NCBI GenBank assembly: GCA_021234155.1
Contig: JAJEKV010000113.1
Coordinates: 124,001-188,000, forward strand
Length of the DNA: 64,000 bases
Source: Isoetes taiwanensis
Taxonomy: Eukaryota; Streptophyta; Lycopodiopsida; Isoetales; Isoetaceae
Reading direction: 5' to 3'
Below, one piece after another: positions 33,375 to 43,573 of this stretch (the first letter of the stretch is position 1; every line of letters begins with the position of its first letter). Both the position numbers and the translations under genes were made by a program. Under the pieces are notes generated by a model. That model was not told the DNA's origin. It was given only the letters and a program-made list of their open reading frames with translations, and did no database searches.

Positions 33375-35520
33375 ACATACATATGGTCCTCATCATCAGA
33401 TGGCCTCTCCCATATGTCATGACCGTCATTATCCAAATAATCCTCCTTTTCTAGTGGCTCCTGGAATGAAACAATTATGAAATCTATAAATTCTAATAGT
33501 AAATTAGAACTGTGAAGAATATAAGTAAACTAAAACCTTGGAATAATACATTACAAACCCTTTGCAACAGTTATCAACCTAGGATGCAGAGACTGTTGAA
33601 TACCATTGATCACAAAAATGTAGCCAATTTTCACAACACTGCTCTCGTGCCTAAACTGCCCCAGGTCTATACGAGTGCCATCGTAAGAAATCTCAATACC
33701 TCTAATATATGTCTCACTGGATTTAAGTTAAAATGTAGCAGCTAACAGTCACACAGTGCTTTTTAAGAGTATGAAAATAGAAAATGAAGATGAAGAAATA
33801 ATTCCTTTTTATTGCGTTTTACCAGTATGTTAAAGATGAAGATGAAAAAATAATTCTTTATGGTTGCCTTTCTCAAATAACTTATATCAATGTCGAAACC
33901 ATGATGTTATAATCATATGAATAATAAGTAGTGCATCACTGCAGTAATGAATGGAAGTAAAGAATATGATTCAAACATTCTAAGTATTGAATTCGCTCAA
34001 ACAACTTCATTTGGGGATCAAAGCCTCATGTAATGCCAAAGTAGATGAATGTGCCACACAACTATATGTCATACATGTTGTAAAAGGATTGAAATCGTAG
34101 TATACCTTCATGTCTTGAAAGCTATGAAGAAGCTGCTGGATGAATATGATGAATCTTGAAATCCAGGTCATAGCTTTTTGCGTTTGTGTCAATTTTCATG
34201 CTCTACTAACTAGACTCTCTCTATCGAAAAGCATTTCAAATTACTTATTTAACTTAAAGTCTTTATATTGTTCATCCCCACTGCCATCATTCAACCATAA
34301 CCTAATTAGTCACGACATGTGGTTGTTTTGCAAAAACATAAACCCAATGATGTATCAAGACTTTGAAAATCGTTTGCTAAAATTCAAAGGAAAAAAATGT
34401 TGCAACTTTTGCGGTTATTTTGAGAAACCTCACATTAGGCAGAAACCCGAAGGAAACAAAAAAAGACTTAACATGCACAATTTACCCGATTTAAAGCAAA
34501 TCTAATGGTGAGATCATGCATTCCACAATAAAGAAAGTAAAGGAGGAGTTCGGGCGGGGAAAATTGGCCTCTTCCTTTTTTCGTTTCTAGTCCAATCATT
34601 AAAGCTTTGAAAAATACTTCTCAATATAAAAAATAGAACCTCATTTGGTTGCACCACCCAACACAACAAATTTGTGTACTCCTTACCAATATCTTAACAT
34701 ATATAATTATCGTAGTCTTACCTTAGCATTTTGACACGTTAGCAAATCTTGTGCGCAACACTCCTTTGTAATTTTTTTTGACACGTTTCGGATATCAGAC
34801 TATAAAAAGCGGATAGCGCCGCTTCCGCTTCACGCCGTTTCCCAGACTTCTAACCGATACAGCTATTTCCATGCTATAAAGCGGATAGCCAGTACCCAGG
34901 ATTAAAGCTGATGAATCTCAGGACGACGTCAAATCTTAACAGATTAGCGAATTTAGATACACGGGCAAAATCCAAATTGGATTTGAGCAGACGATGAGCC
35001 AATTTGATTGCAAGAATGGATGAAATAGCTTGGTTCCGTCATTTGACCCCTGGATCTAAATTTCAAAGCAGATCCCTGCATCAAAAGCGGCTCAGAAAGA
35101 AAATGCAGGCCTGGGATTTGAAGCAGAAAGGATAAGCTATAGGCAGAAGAGTGAAAAGGACTGGAAAACAACAACGTGAGATGTGAAAACACAGATATAG
35201 TCGAGTGCCAAGAAAAGGCCCATAGATCGTCGGAACGAGAAGCAAATTTTGGGATAAATCCAATGCGAAAATCTGGATAAGGGATAACCGGACTTGAGAT
35301 CTAAATTTGAAAAGTCCAACAAACCAAAGGCTATGCAACAACGGTAGAGCAGAAACAAAAAAACGAGGAGATCATGGAAAGAAGTAAATTTTCCTCCGGC
35401 ATCCAGGGTCTTTTCATTCAATTGCTCATTCTGTACAAACCCAATCTTTTGATCCGTTGATTCCAAAGTGCCCTTTCCCTCCATGATTCCTACCGCTACA
35501 CCTCCAAGATCCGGTGGCAT
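33375..35520 (-). CDS. Possible multi-exon gene of unknown function (tentative exons)
   Basis: Three open minus-strand blocks look like exons. First, ATG 35520 (MPPDLGGVAVGIMEGKGTLE) stays open for ~55 codons. Second, 33700-33540 is preceded by AAATCCAG and encodes ETYIRGIEISYDGTRIDLGQ through QQSLHPRLITVAKG, ending near a GTTTGT donor. Third, 33465-33375 is preceded by TTTCATTCCAG, encodes EPLEKEDYLDNDGHDIWERP, and ends at TGA after VENIQA. Exon phases do not all agree and intermediate exons were not identified (33750-35200 otherwise shows nothing), so grouping them as one gene is inference. No family recognised. Confidence 0.3.
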
Positions 35521-35709
35521 ATGACAACCCTGTGGATTAGTTTGAAGAAGCAACTAGGGAAAGAAAAGGGGAAAGAGAGCGTTTTTGCACTGCAAAGAAA
35601 AACCCTGGGACCTAGAATGCATCCAATCGATGAATCCAAGCAAAATCGCTTGCATATTCGGCGTCGAGGCACAGAATATGGGTTAGAGCAAGCAAATCAT
35701 CAACAATAG

Positions 35710-36100
35710 CTCATCAATCAGAGCCATTATAGAAGTTGGGTCGAATTTTTTTCATGGCGCGTATTCTGGTTCCGCCACGTGTCCCTTGCCTACAATGCGG
35801 AATGGAAATCGGTATAACCATTCCGTTTAACGGGTTGTCAACCGGTCAGAACTAGCCTAAGAACTGTTTTGAAGTACTGTTTTAAAGTTTAAAATCTGAA
35901 GCTTTGTCGGCTCTGGAGCTGTTAGAGAAGCTCTTGGCCGAAATCAGAAGCGCACCATCTTTGAAAATGAAAAAAAATCCTCCCCAACTTCTCTATTGTA
36001 GGGGAATGGAGGTTTCCGGTATACAAAAATAACGTTTTTGTTAAATTCGACCTACTCATTTTTAAAAAACTTGAAAAATCAACGTCGGCATAATGCATGC
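35710..36100. other. No gene seen
   Basis: Short ORFs only, upstream of the tentative first exon on the minus strand, with no recognisable promoter. Confidence 0.4.
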
Positions 36101-36104
36101 AGAA

Positions 36105-36303
36105 AGGGTGCTTTCCCATGAATTTGCAGACCCGAAAAAGCCGTACTAAGGTCAAAAACCTGAGGCTCAGAATTGTGTGGAGAATACTTTGCGACTCAAG
36201 TCCTAAACCTGAATCAAGCAAGTAAGGCACTCATGGGAACACCGGAGCCTTCGGCCTGACCTCAAGAAATTCTCCGGGTTTTAGTCCCATGGGAAAGCAC
36301 CCT
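36105..36303. mobile_element. Putative 199 bp MITE with 16 bp perfect inverted ends
   Basis: AGGGTGCTTTCCCATG at 36105-36120 is exactly the reverse complement of CATGGGAAAGCACCCT at 36288-36303. The interior has no ORF. GGG..CCC ends recall PIF/Harbinger or hAT miniature elements, but no clear target-site duplication is visible (AAA left, AAC right), so the class is open. Confidence 0.5.
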
Positions 36304-36354
36304 AACTGGACATGAGATTGGCCAAATTCATTAAAGGTCTTAGTTATTACGTCT

Positions 36355-36454
36355 AACAAAATTCCATGCAAATTGAATAGTGTGAAGCATAAATATAACG
36401 TAATAACAAAATTCCATGCAAATTGAATAGTGTGAAGCATAAATATAACGTATC
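36355..36454. repeat. Tandem duplication of a 50 bp unit
   Basis: Two head-to-tail copies begin AACAAAATTCCATGCAAATT and end near AAATATAACGTA, at 36355-36404 and 36405-36454, practically identical. A recent local duplication in noncoding DNA. Confidence 0.85.
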
Positions 36455-36603
36455 AATTGATGGCTCTAAACAAATGGAGAAAGATGGGCAATGGAAAGCG
36501 TTGGCATCCAAAGTCTTCAAGAATAATATGGATGGATGCAAAATAATAGTCAACATCTTGTGGACAACCAATATGCTAAAAAAATATCCAATCCGCATGT
36601 CCA

Positions 36604-36890
36604 AGAAGATCTCGAATCCCATATGTTCAATTAATTCAAGGGTTCCTATTTGGACACTTGAACTGTAAATCCACTACTAAACAAGGTATAGAACATATAG
36701 TAAGTCTGACTTACATTGTTGGAACTAAAGAAATGTCTGCAGTGGTCCTAGTAATGTGCACAGTACACGTCTACCTTATGGGCATGTGAACTCGATATGA
36801 CAACACGATCTCAAATCCCCTATGTTCAATTAATTCAAGGGTTTCTATTGGGGAACTTGGACTATCACAAATCCATTACTAAGTTACATA
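36604..36890. repeat. Dispersed direct repeat around ATGTTCAATTAATTCAAGGG
   Basis: A ~75 bp segment containing ATGTTCAATTAATTCAAGGG occurs at about 36606-36682 and again, diverged, at 36805-36880. No coding content. It lies downstream of the minus-strand SAUR gene. Confidence 0.6.
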
Positions 36891-36963
36891 TCCTGCCTTC
36901 AGAAAAAGAGAAGAAAAAGCATTTGACATATGATTATTGGAAGTGCTAAATATTAAAGTCATG

Positions 36964-37293
36964 TTAAAGAGCATAATTATTCTTGATAATCCAAAGAAAG
37001 TTTTCAAAGCAACATGGATCGCAAAGAAATATTATGCCCCCAGAATAACAAAAATCAAATTCTTCTGCAGACTTCTGAAGAAGGTTCTTAAAGAGAGGGT
37101 TGGAAAGAAGATGAGCCTCTATAATGTACCGCTTTCTCTCATCGCCAACGTATACTGCAACACAGCCTTGAGGGATGGGTTGAAGGAGACAATCCTCATT
37201 ATCCCTAGATAGGGTGAGATCTGATGATGCATGAGATCTATTCTTACTAAGTGTATGGTTCTTCCTACAAAACAATTTAAAGAGCTTGCTCAT
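36964..37293 (-). CDS. SAUR-like auxin-responsive protein
   Basis: An intact 109-residue single-exon ORF. The SAUR domain spans about residues 42-105: PQGCVAVYVGDERKRYIIEA, NPLFKNLLQKSAEEFDF, then a GGIIFLCD segment and ENFLWII, in the order of the family's PKGxxxVYVG, HPxFxxLLxxAEEEFG, GxLxIPC and FxxxL blocks. SAURs are short intronless proteins, often auxin-induced; many bind PP2C.D phosphatases and promote cell expansion. The central QxGGI-type Pro-Cys is altered (FLCD for IPCD), so divergence or relaxed selection is possible. The N-terminal region (LFKLFCRKNHTLSKN) fits the variable, basic SAUR extension. Confidence 0.8.
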   Translation of the reverse strand: MSKLFKLFCRKNHTLSKNRSHASSDLTLSRDNEDCLLQPIPQGCVAVYVGDERKRYIIEAHLLSNPLFKNLLQKSAEEFDFCYSGGIIFLCDPCCFENFLWIIKNNYAL

Positions 37294-37299
37294 GTTACC

Positions 37300-38220
37300 A
37301 AGGTGAGATAATAAGAGGACAATATTAACTTAAGCTCCAACAAAATCAAGTTCAACTTATAGATAAATTTAATTCTGTTTTGATCCATTGTTGGACCTAC
37401 AATTGGGATCATTTTGGCATGCTTGTTGAAAAACTCCTCCTAAAGATGATAAAGTGTTAGGTGAATCTCAATATTAGGTGGTGATCTAGAATCATCTATT
37501 CTTGATGGTTATGTTAGCGACCTCGATTACTTCCAAATATCTGGGGCATGGACACATATATACCTTTGCACCTTGTAATTCATGAATGTTACTGCTAATT
37601 AATCATACAATTGTTTTCAAAAGTGCTACGATGCCAATTTACTTGATAATCTATATCTTAAGTCATTTCATTGTACTGAAAATATTCTTTATTTTCAAGG
37701 CATCAATCTTGTTCTCATTCTTTCGTCAGAAGATATTGACCCTTTTGAAACCCTTATGCTATCCAACTACACATGGCTATATTTCTACGATGTCAACTTA
37801 GCTTATGTTATGTTTTAAGCTAAGAAATTTAATTAGTCTTTAATTTCTAGGATGTTGAAATCCTGCAATTGGCATATTGAAGGGTCGTTTTGGGACAAAT
37901 ATAAGGGCCATGTGCCAAGAGTGCACTTTGTTTTTTCTCAAATGATCTTATTCCCATTTTTTGTATAATGTCTATAATGTGCGGTTTTGTGCGAGTAGGA
38001 TAATATCAAAATGGTGGAAAAAGAAAGTAAACCTACTTGATCAGTGTTATTATTAATTATACCCCGTTATCTATAAGTATCAACCAGTTAAATACAAATA
38101 TAACAAGTACTAGTAATGGTGCTAGGCATAACAACTATGTGCTATATTGAAGGGTAGGGTTATCACGCATAAAGAGCCCATGTTTGTCAAACTAATCATG
38201 ATTGTAGGGAAATTACCCAA
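37300..38220. other. No gene seen; upstream of SAUR and 3' flank of LINE B
   Basis: A/T-rich intergenic DNA with short ORFs only. It ends at the TAGA repeat that forms the tail of LINE B. Confidence 0.45.
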
Positions 38221-38250
38221 AAATAGATAGATAGATAGATAGATAGATAC
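38221..38250 (-). repeat. Tetranucleotide tail of LINE B
   Basis: About seven TAGA units on the + strand, (TATC)n as the minus-strand 3' tail, followed by a short T run. It replaces poly(A). The SINE at 29570-29816 ends in the same CTAT repeat plus T run. Confidence 0.85.
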
Positions 38251-38468
38251 ATTATTGTCCCTTGTGCCCTGAGGCCCGTGGACTTGTGTAGCATGGGCGA
38301 GCTCCCTGGTGGGCGCTACTAGCACATCATGCTGGTTTACATTGTAGCCTTTTCTGAAGGCTTCACTGCCCTCTTTGAGCCGGCTTCAAGGCCGTGCACG
38401 GATGTGTCGTTATCAATCAGCTTTGAGCTTAGCATTTCTGGGCATGTATGGCGCACCTCTCAGGCGGT

Positions 38469-40062
38469 TCATAACAGAAGCCCTTTTTCTTTATGTACTT
38501 CCCGGTGCTTTACCGTCATTTCCCATATTGCGTCTGCCAGTTCCCTCATTGTTTCCGTCCTTGCCATCATGGTGTGTACGGGTTGGCCCCATCTTATGTT
38601 TCTGTACTTGTTCCTAATGCCTTCATATATTGGGCATTTATTTAGCATACGATTTTCATCTTCCACTTCCCCTCTGTCACAGATTCTGCATATCCGGTCA
38701 TCTTTCTCAATTCTCCGCCATCTGTCCTTTTCAATTCTTAGGTCGTGGCTTCCCATTGTAAATCTTGCCAGGATGTCCCTCCTGGCCTTCCCTAGTAGAT
38801 TATCCTGATATATCCGCTGTCCTATCTGTTGTTCTGGGTTAAATACAGTCAGAAGCCAAATTGTCTTGGGTCCTGTGTGTTTCTGCAGCATTCCCCTTCA
38901 CTTATCAGATCGCTCAGATTCATCCCCATTTTTCTTGTCCACATTGCTACATCCCTAAACCATCCGTTGCCCTCGGTTATGTTGGTTTTTGCTGATTCAC
39001 TGATCGCAATATTCGCTAACTTATTCGGTTTCCCGCCTGCATTGTTTCTTATGAGATATTTGATGGTCTTTTCCCACGCCCTTACCTCCATTGGTTTCTG
39101 CCCTGTCTCAATACACTATGGTTGTTTGCGGTGTGTTCGTTCTCAATTTGAATTCCTGTTTGTGCCATTGCCTGAATATTCCCTCCTGTTTCTCCCATTT
39201 CCTTTCTGTTAGCCCCGGTCCCCATGCCTCTACCCCATATAGCTGCGTGGTTGCGACCACTGCGCTGAACAGATAGCATTTGATCTCCCAGTTTATTATT
39301 CTGCTTTTATTGCAGAAATTTTTCATATTGTAGTAACTCCCAATAGCTGTTTGGAATCTTGTATCTGCCCCTTTAGCCCATTTCCCTTTGCCATGTGTGT
39401 CGTATCCCAGATATCTGTATTTTGTTGATTCTTCTAACTCTGTTCCCAAATATCTGAACGGTTTATGTCTAGTATTGTGACCGAAGAAGACGATTTTGGT
39501 TTTCGCGAGATTAACTGTCAACCCTGTCTGTTCGCAGAAGCTTTCCAGCAGTTTCAGTAACCTCTGCATTCCCTTGTTCTTTGTGGCCATCATGCTCAGG
39601 TCATCTACATATAACATAATAGGTACTTTGGTGTCCCCTAGTGTGGGATCTCTGTCCCCTTGCTGTTCTGTTATGAAATCTTGTAATGCATCTATGTATA
39701 TCCCGAACAGCATGGGGGATAGTGGGCATCCCTGCTTGACCCTTGTGTTGCAATCTATTGCTTTCCCTTCTTCTTCCATTTTTGCATATACATTATAATA
39801 CAATCTTGCAATTGCCCCTACCATATCCTTTGTGCTTGCATATCTATAAGCCTTTGTATTAGTTTTTCCCTCGGTACTGTGTCAAAAGCTTTCCTAAAGT
39901 CCACAAAGCAGCATATTACTTTCTTTCCCTGGTTTCTATTCTCCTGCTCTACCAAGATCCCGAGGGTCACTAGGTGATCCGTAGTTGAGTGTTCCGCCAA
40001 CCCCCCCTCTCTTTGTGCTCTCCCGATTCCCTACCTCTGCCCACTTCTTCAAATTTTATTGT
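38469..40062 (-). pseudogene. LINE B reverse transcriptase core and C-terminal domain
   Basis: RT motif A is FVDFRKAFDTVPREKL (39900), motif B QGCPLSPMLFGIYIDAL (39735) and motif C MLYVDDLSMM (39610), with catalytic Asp residues in A and C. A thumb region with LGYDTHGKGKW follows. At 38600-38680 lies a Cys motif CRICDRGEVEDENRMLNKCP; the usual His is replaced by Asn. Frame changes separate 40000-39818, 39824-39108 and 38891-38469. The enzyme would reverse-transcribe LINE RNA at a nicked target. The fingers lie upstream, beyond the MITE. Confidence 0.85.
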
Positions 40063-40099
40063 CTAAAACTTTTCCAAACCATTTTGCAAAAATAGACAT

Positions 40100-40654
40100 T
40101 AGAGGTAATTTGAGATCTCCTTTTTGTCCCCATAAGAATCCTCCAATAGAATGAGTATCACATCAAATCGCAATTAATGCAAAGCGTAACAACTTCATTC
40201 TTTTGCTTTTTCCCTATAACTTTTGATCTACTCATGAAAAACTTGGCGTTTGTTGCATTAGATCGGGGCTTTGAAAAGATATTTCAAGTGATATATGGTT
40301 ATGATGTATTTCAATACAAGCCATATGTGTTAACCTTAAAAATATTGTTTTTTGCTCTTTTCTTATATATTTACATCCCAAAAAGATATAACAATGGGTT
40401 GTCATTAGAAAGATCTTGAGGAGATCGAATCCATTGCCACAAATAGTGTTCGAATGGAGTTTTTGATCAAAAGTTATAGTAGAAAAATGACACTTTGCAA
40501 AGTTAGTTAGAACTTAGCATTAATTCTTCAAGCCACATAATACTGGAATAAAATACACTGGAGCTCTTCTCTTTTGTTGGACACCGCTTTAAAAAGCTGA
40601 TGTGGCTTTTAAGCATCCCTTAATGGGACAAAATAAGATCTCAAATTACCTCTA
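40100..40654. mobile_element. TA-flanked MITE inserted in the LINE B RT
   Basis: Element 40102-40652 has ~35 bp inverted ends: left GAGGTAATTTGAGATCTCCT and, read inward from the right, GAGGTAATTTGAGATCTTAT, both continuing to TTTTGTCCC. TA flanks each side (40100-40101, 40653-40654), as for Tc1/mariner-type insertions. Removing it rejoins the LINE protein across NYRTIMV and MSIFAKWFGKVLDN. No transposase is encoded. Confidence 0.8.
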
Positions 40655-40669
40655 ATGACTCACCATTAT

Positions 40670-42245
40670 GGTTCTATAATTTCACAGACTGTCTACTCCC
40701 TCCATTGTGTAGGGTATCCTTACTGTTATCGCCCATCTAGATGGAAGTCTTGTGTGTATGATGCCGTTGAATATATCTTTTTTTTTTTTTCCTAACGCTA
40801 TGTTCCGCACATTTTAACAACTCCTTTTTAATCCATATAGGTGCAGGGGCTTTGTTATTGGCCATTTTTTTTTTTGCTATCATCACTTCTGAAAAAAAAA
40901 ACATTTTTTTGTCCATCTCTTGCGCTCGGTATTGGTCTTTGGAGATGCTCCTGTCTTATCTGTGTTTTCCGTATCTCTCCCACAGTCGCCCCAAAATCGT
41001 TTTTTTTGCTATCCTTTTTCACGATTCCCTTTCCCTTTCCCTTTAAATCCTTTCGAATTTCGAGGTTTTTTTTGGTTTGCCAAAATTCCCCATTGGTTTT
41101 GTACCAAGTTTTTAATCTCGCCGCCTTCAAATTTTCAAAACACCATTCTTTTGGACTTGATATGTCTCTTTTAATTTTGCTTCGATTCCTTTTTGTTCTC
41201 TACACTCATCGTCGTGCATCACGAGAGGGCCTTGAATCGTCCTTCCCTCTTTTTCTTCTTCTCTTTCCGAACACCTCGTTGCTACCTTCAACTGTTATAT
41301 CGTTAAGCATGTCCCCATTTTAAATCCGCCTATATGCCCCAGTTCCATTTTCCCATCTCGTCTTTAATATCTTTGTACAAATATATCCACCGCTTCTCTT
41401 GAAACCGTATTTTCGGTTTCCCATTGACCTCCTCTTTTCTTTTGATGTACGTCACTTTCGAGGTGTGTTCATTCCACCTGAAGTGTCAATTTGTATAGAT
41501 GCAATGTGTCTCTCCCTTTTCCCGATCGGCCATTCTAATAGTCTAAATCCCGATACTATCTCTGCTGCTGTGTCATTCATTATCACATAATCCACTATAC
41601 TTCTCCCGTGTGCATTTTGACTTGTGTACTTTCCTGACCCTTCCCACCTCTGTACTCCATTAGCTATAATGCCCCCTGTGGTCGAACATATCTCGAGTAG
41701 TAACTCTCCTCTGGCATTGACTTCTGCTCTGTCTTCTTTATGTCTGTTCCATTCCTCTGATCTTGTCATGCTCATCCATTGCTCGTTTGTACTTCCCATG
41801 TTCACAATTTGTGCATGTTCCTGCCCCGTTCTGGCGTTTAGATCACCCATTAATATCATTGATCCTTGTTCCTTCCATTTCATCATAGTCTCCCCCAATT
41901 CTAGCAGCTCTAGCTTATCACTACTTGGTGGGTAGTAAGCTAAAATCAGAATTAGCTCCATTTTGTTTTGTAGCTGTATATTCAAAATCATGTATCTCTT
42001 ATTGACATCTGATTGCAAAATACATGCATTGTTTACTACATTTTCTTTTACATAGCATGCTAATCCTGCACTCCTTGTCCTTCCAGCATGTGAATAGCTG
42101 GTACCCTTCCTCTTCTGGCAGCCGTTTTAAGTTGTGTTCCCATGTCTCCACCAGACATATTATATCACAACTGTGTGCTCCTTCCAACCTCTCCCCGTCA
42201 TCCCAAGGGTACCCAGTACAGTTCCAATACCATATCTTCAGCGTT
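40670..42245 (-). pseudogene. LINE B endonuclease, linker and RT N-terminus
   Basis: The endonuclease starts with IWYWNCTGYPWDD near 42225; CLVETWEHNL (42150) holds the catalytic-type Glu, and MILMGDLNARTGQEH (41850) the GDLNAR block. GRSIVDYVI (41590) is the late block; the SDH-like end is replaced by KRERHIASIQ. Then comes a Lys-rich linker and the RT start GIIHTRLPSRWAITV...NYRTIMV (40760-40675). Frame is broken at least three times, partly at T/A homopolymers. Confidence 0.8.
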
Positions 42246-42760
42246 TTTTTCCCCGAGATTGCTCTCTTGGGGTCTCCGTGTGTTCTGCTCCGTTTCCCAT
42301 TCTTCTCGGTCTCTCCCTTGTCTTCATGGTTGGGGTTGGATCCATGTTCCCGGCTTGCGTTGTTCGGTCTACGCCGTCCTCTTTTCTGCCTTTTTCTTCC
42401 CTTCTGTACTGGTTCGTGTCGGGGGTTAGTGCTGCTATTGCCCTCTCCATTGCCATGTTCTCGTGCCCCTGTGTCAGGACCCCCATTGGGTTTATATTCT
42501 CCTTCTCCGCATCCGCCGATCTCCCTATTTCCAATATTCCCGAACCTCGCTCCTGCGATGTTCCTGTCAATTCTCGTACTCTTTTGTGCAGATATATGTC
42601 TGTACCCCTGCCTGGTTCAGTTCTCTGGCCTTGGCCAGCTCCCTGTGTAGCCCTTGCCGTTGCATGACTGTTAGGGCTTCCTGTACCTTGATCCCGTTCC
42701 TCAGCCTGGATCCCGTGCGCATCAATCTTTGCTTGGCTGACTGGTCCCTGAGCGTCAAAT

Positions 42761-43369
42761 TTATGTGCCTCGCCCTCCCCCTCCATTGGCCCGAACGTAC
42801 GGCTTTGACAATGATTCTTTGAAGACCACCTCTATCACTTCTGCAGTCACTCGGTACGTATCCTCGTTAGGTTTCTCTGCTACCCCTATCAACCTAACGT
42901 CATGCCTAATTCTATTCTGTTCCTCATACTCTATGATGTGCGGCTTTATTTTATCAAACGATTCCCATGCATTCAATTGAACATTTTCTTTTTCTAATTC
43001 AACCAACCTATTCAGAATCTTGGTTTTCTCCTCCTCCAACTCGTTCATTCTGCGCTGCACTTCCTCGCTCGTCTTTTCCACTCCCTCTATCCTCCCGTCC
43101 ATGTTGGCGATGGCTGCTTTGTTACGGTTGACTGATTCTGCCAGCGTGTTGAGTGCATCCATGCTGGGTATCCTAGTCTCCAGCTGCTTGTTTATCTGTG
43201 CTAGAAAATCTCTGAGGTTCTGCTGACTTGCTGGTGCTTTTGCCACATCTGCTCTCTTCAGTTGACTAAGGTTGGTGCTATTCGCCATTGCTTCGAGGTG
43301 TATCGTGTCGCTGTGCTCTTCGTCCGGTTGATCACTGCAGACTGTACGATGCGATACTGTCATTTTCAT
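42761..43369 (-). CDS. LINE B ORF1, coiled-coil RNA-binding protein
   Basis: ATG 43369; the open frame encodes ~200 residues. A polar N-terminus is followed by a long coiled coil (about residues 60-135: NRNKAAIANMDGRIEGVEKT, RRMNELEEEKTKILNRLVEL). An RRM-like block IRHDVRLIGVAEKPNEDTYR then matches the R.NN.RI.G..E of L1-type ORF1. It would bind LINE RNA. The start codon lies 6 bp from the giant-element boundary, so little or no 5' UTR remains. The end frames into a Glu/Gln-rich segment at 42238-42786. Confidence 0.75.
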   Translation of the reverse strand: MKMTVSHRTVCSDQPDEEHSDTIHLEAMANSTNLSQLKRADVAKAPASQQNLRDFLAQINKQLETRIPSMDALNTLAESVNRNKAAIANMDGRIEGVEKTSEEVQRRMNELEEEKTKILNRLVELEKENVQLNAWESFDKIKPHIIEYEEQNRIRHDVRLIGVAEKPNEDTYRVTAEVIEVVFKESLSKPYVRANGGGGRGT

Positions 43370-43573
43370 TCTAAACCATCATTTAATTAAATTGGGATTA
43401 TGTCTTAATTTTGGGACAAATTTCATATTGCACGTTTTTAGTAGCATATTCAAATTCACACATTTCACCTCAAAATTATGAAAACGTAATATCATGTTAT
43501 TTACAAAATAGTCAATATTTCACAATATAGCACCATATCATAAAAACGTGATAACAAAAATTTACATAGTTAT

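Larger units (their letters stand above)
38221..43375 (-). mobile_element. LINE B, near full-length non-LTR retrotransposon
   Basis: On the minus strand: ORF1 (43369-42761), a short Glu/Gln-rich link, endonuclease (42240-41450), linker, reverse transcriptase (40760-39108), C-terminal Cys motif (38680-38600) and a (TATC)n tail followed by T5 at 38221-38250. The first ORF1 codon lies 6 bp from the arm B boundary, so a 5' UTR is absent or very short. A 551 bp MITE interrupts the RT, and several frameshifts are present. ORF1 and EN differ clearly from LINE A, so these are two families. Confidence 0.85.
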
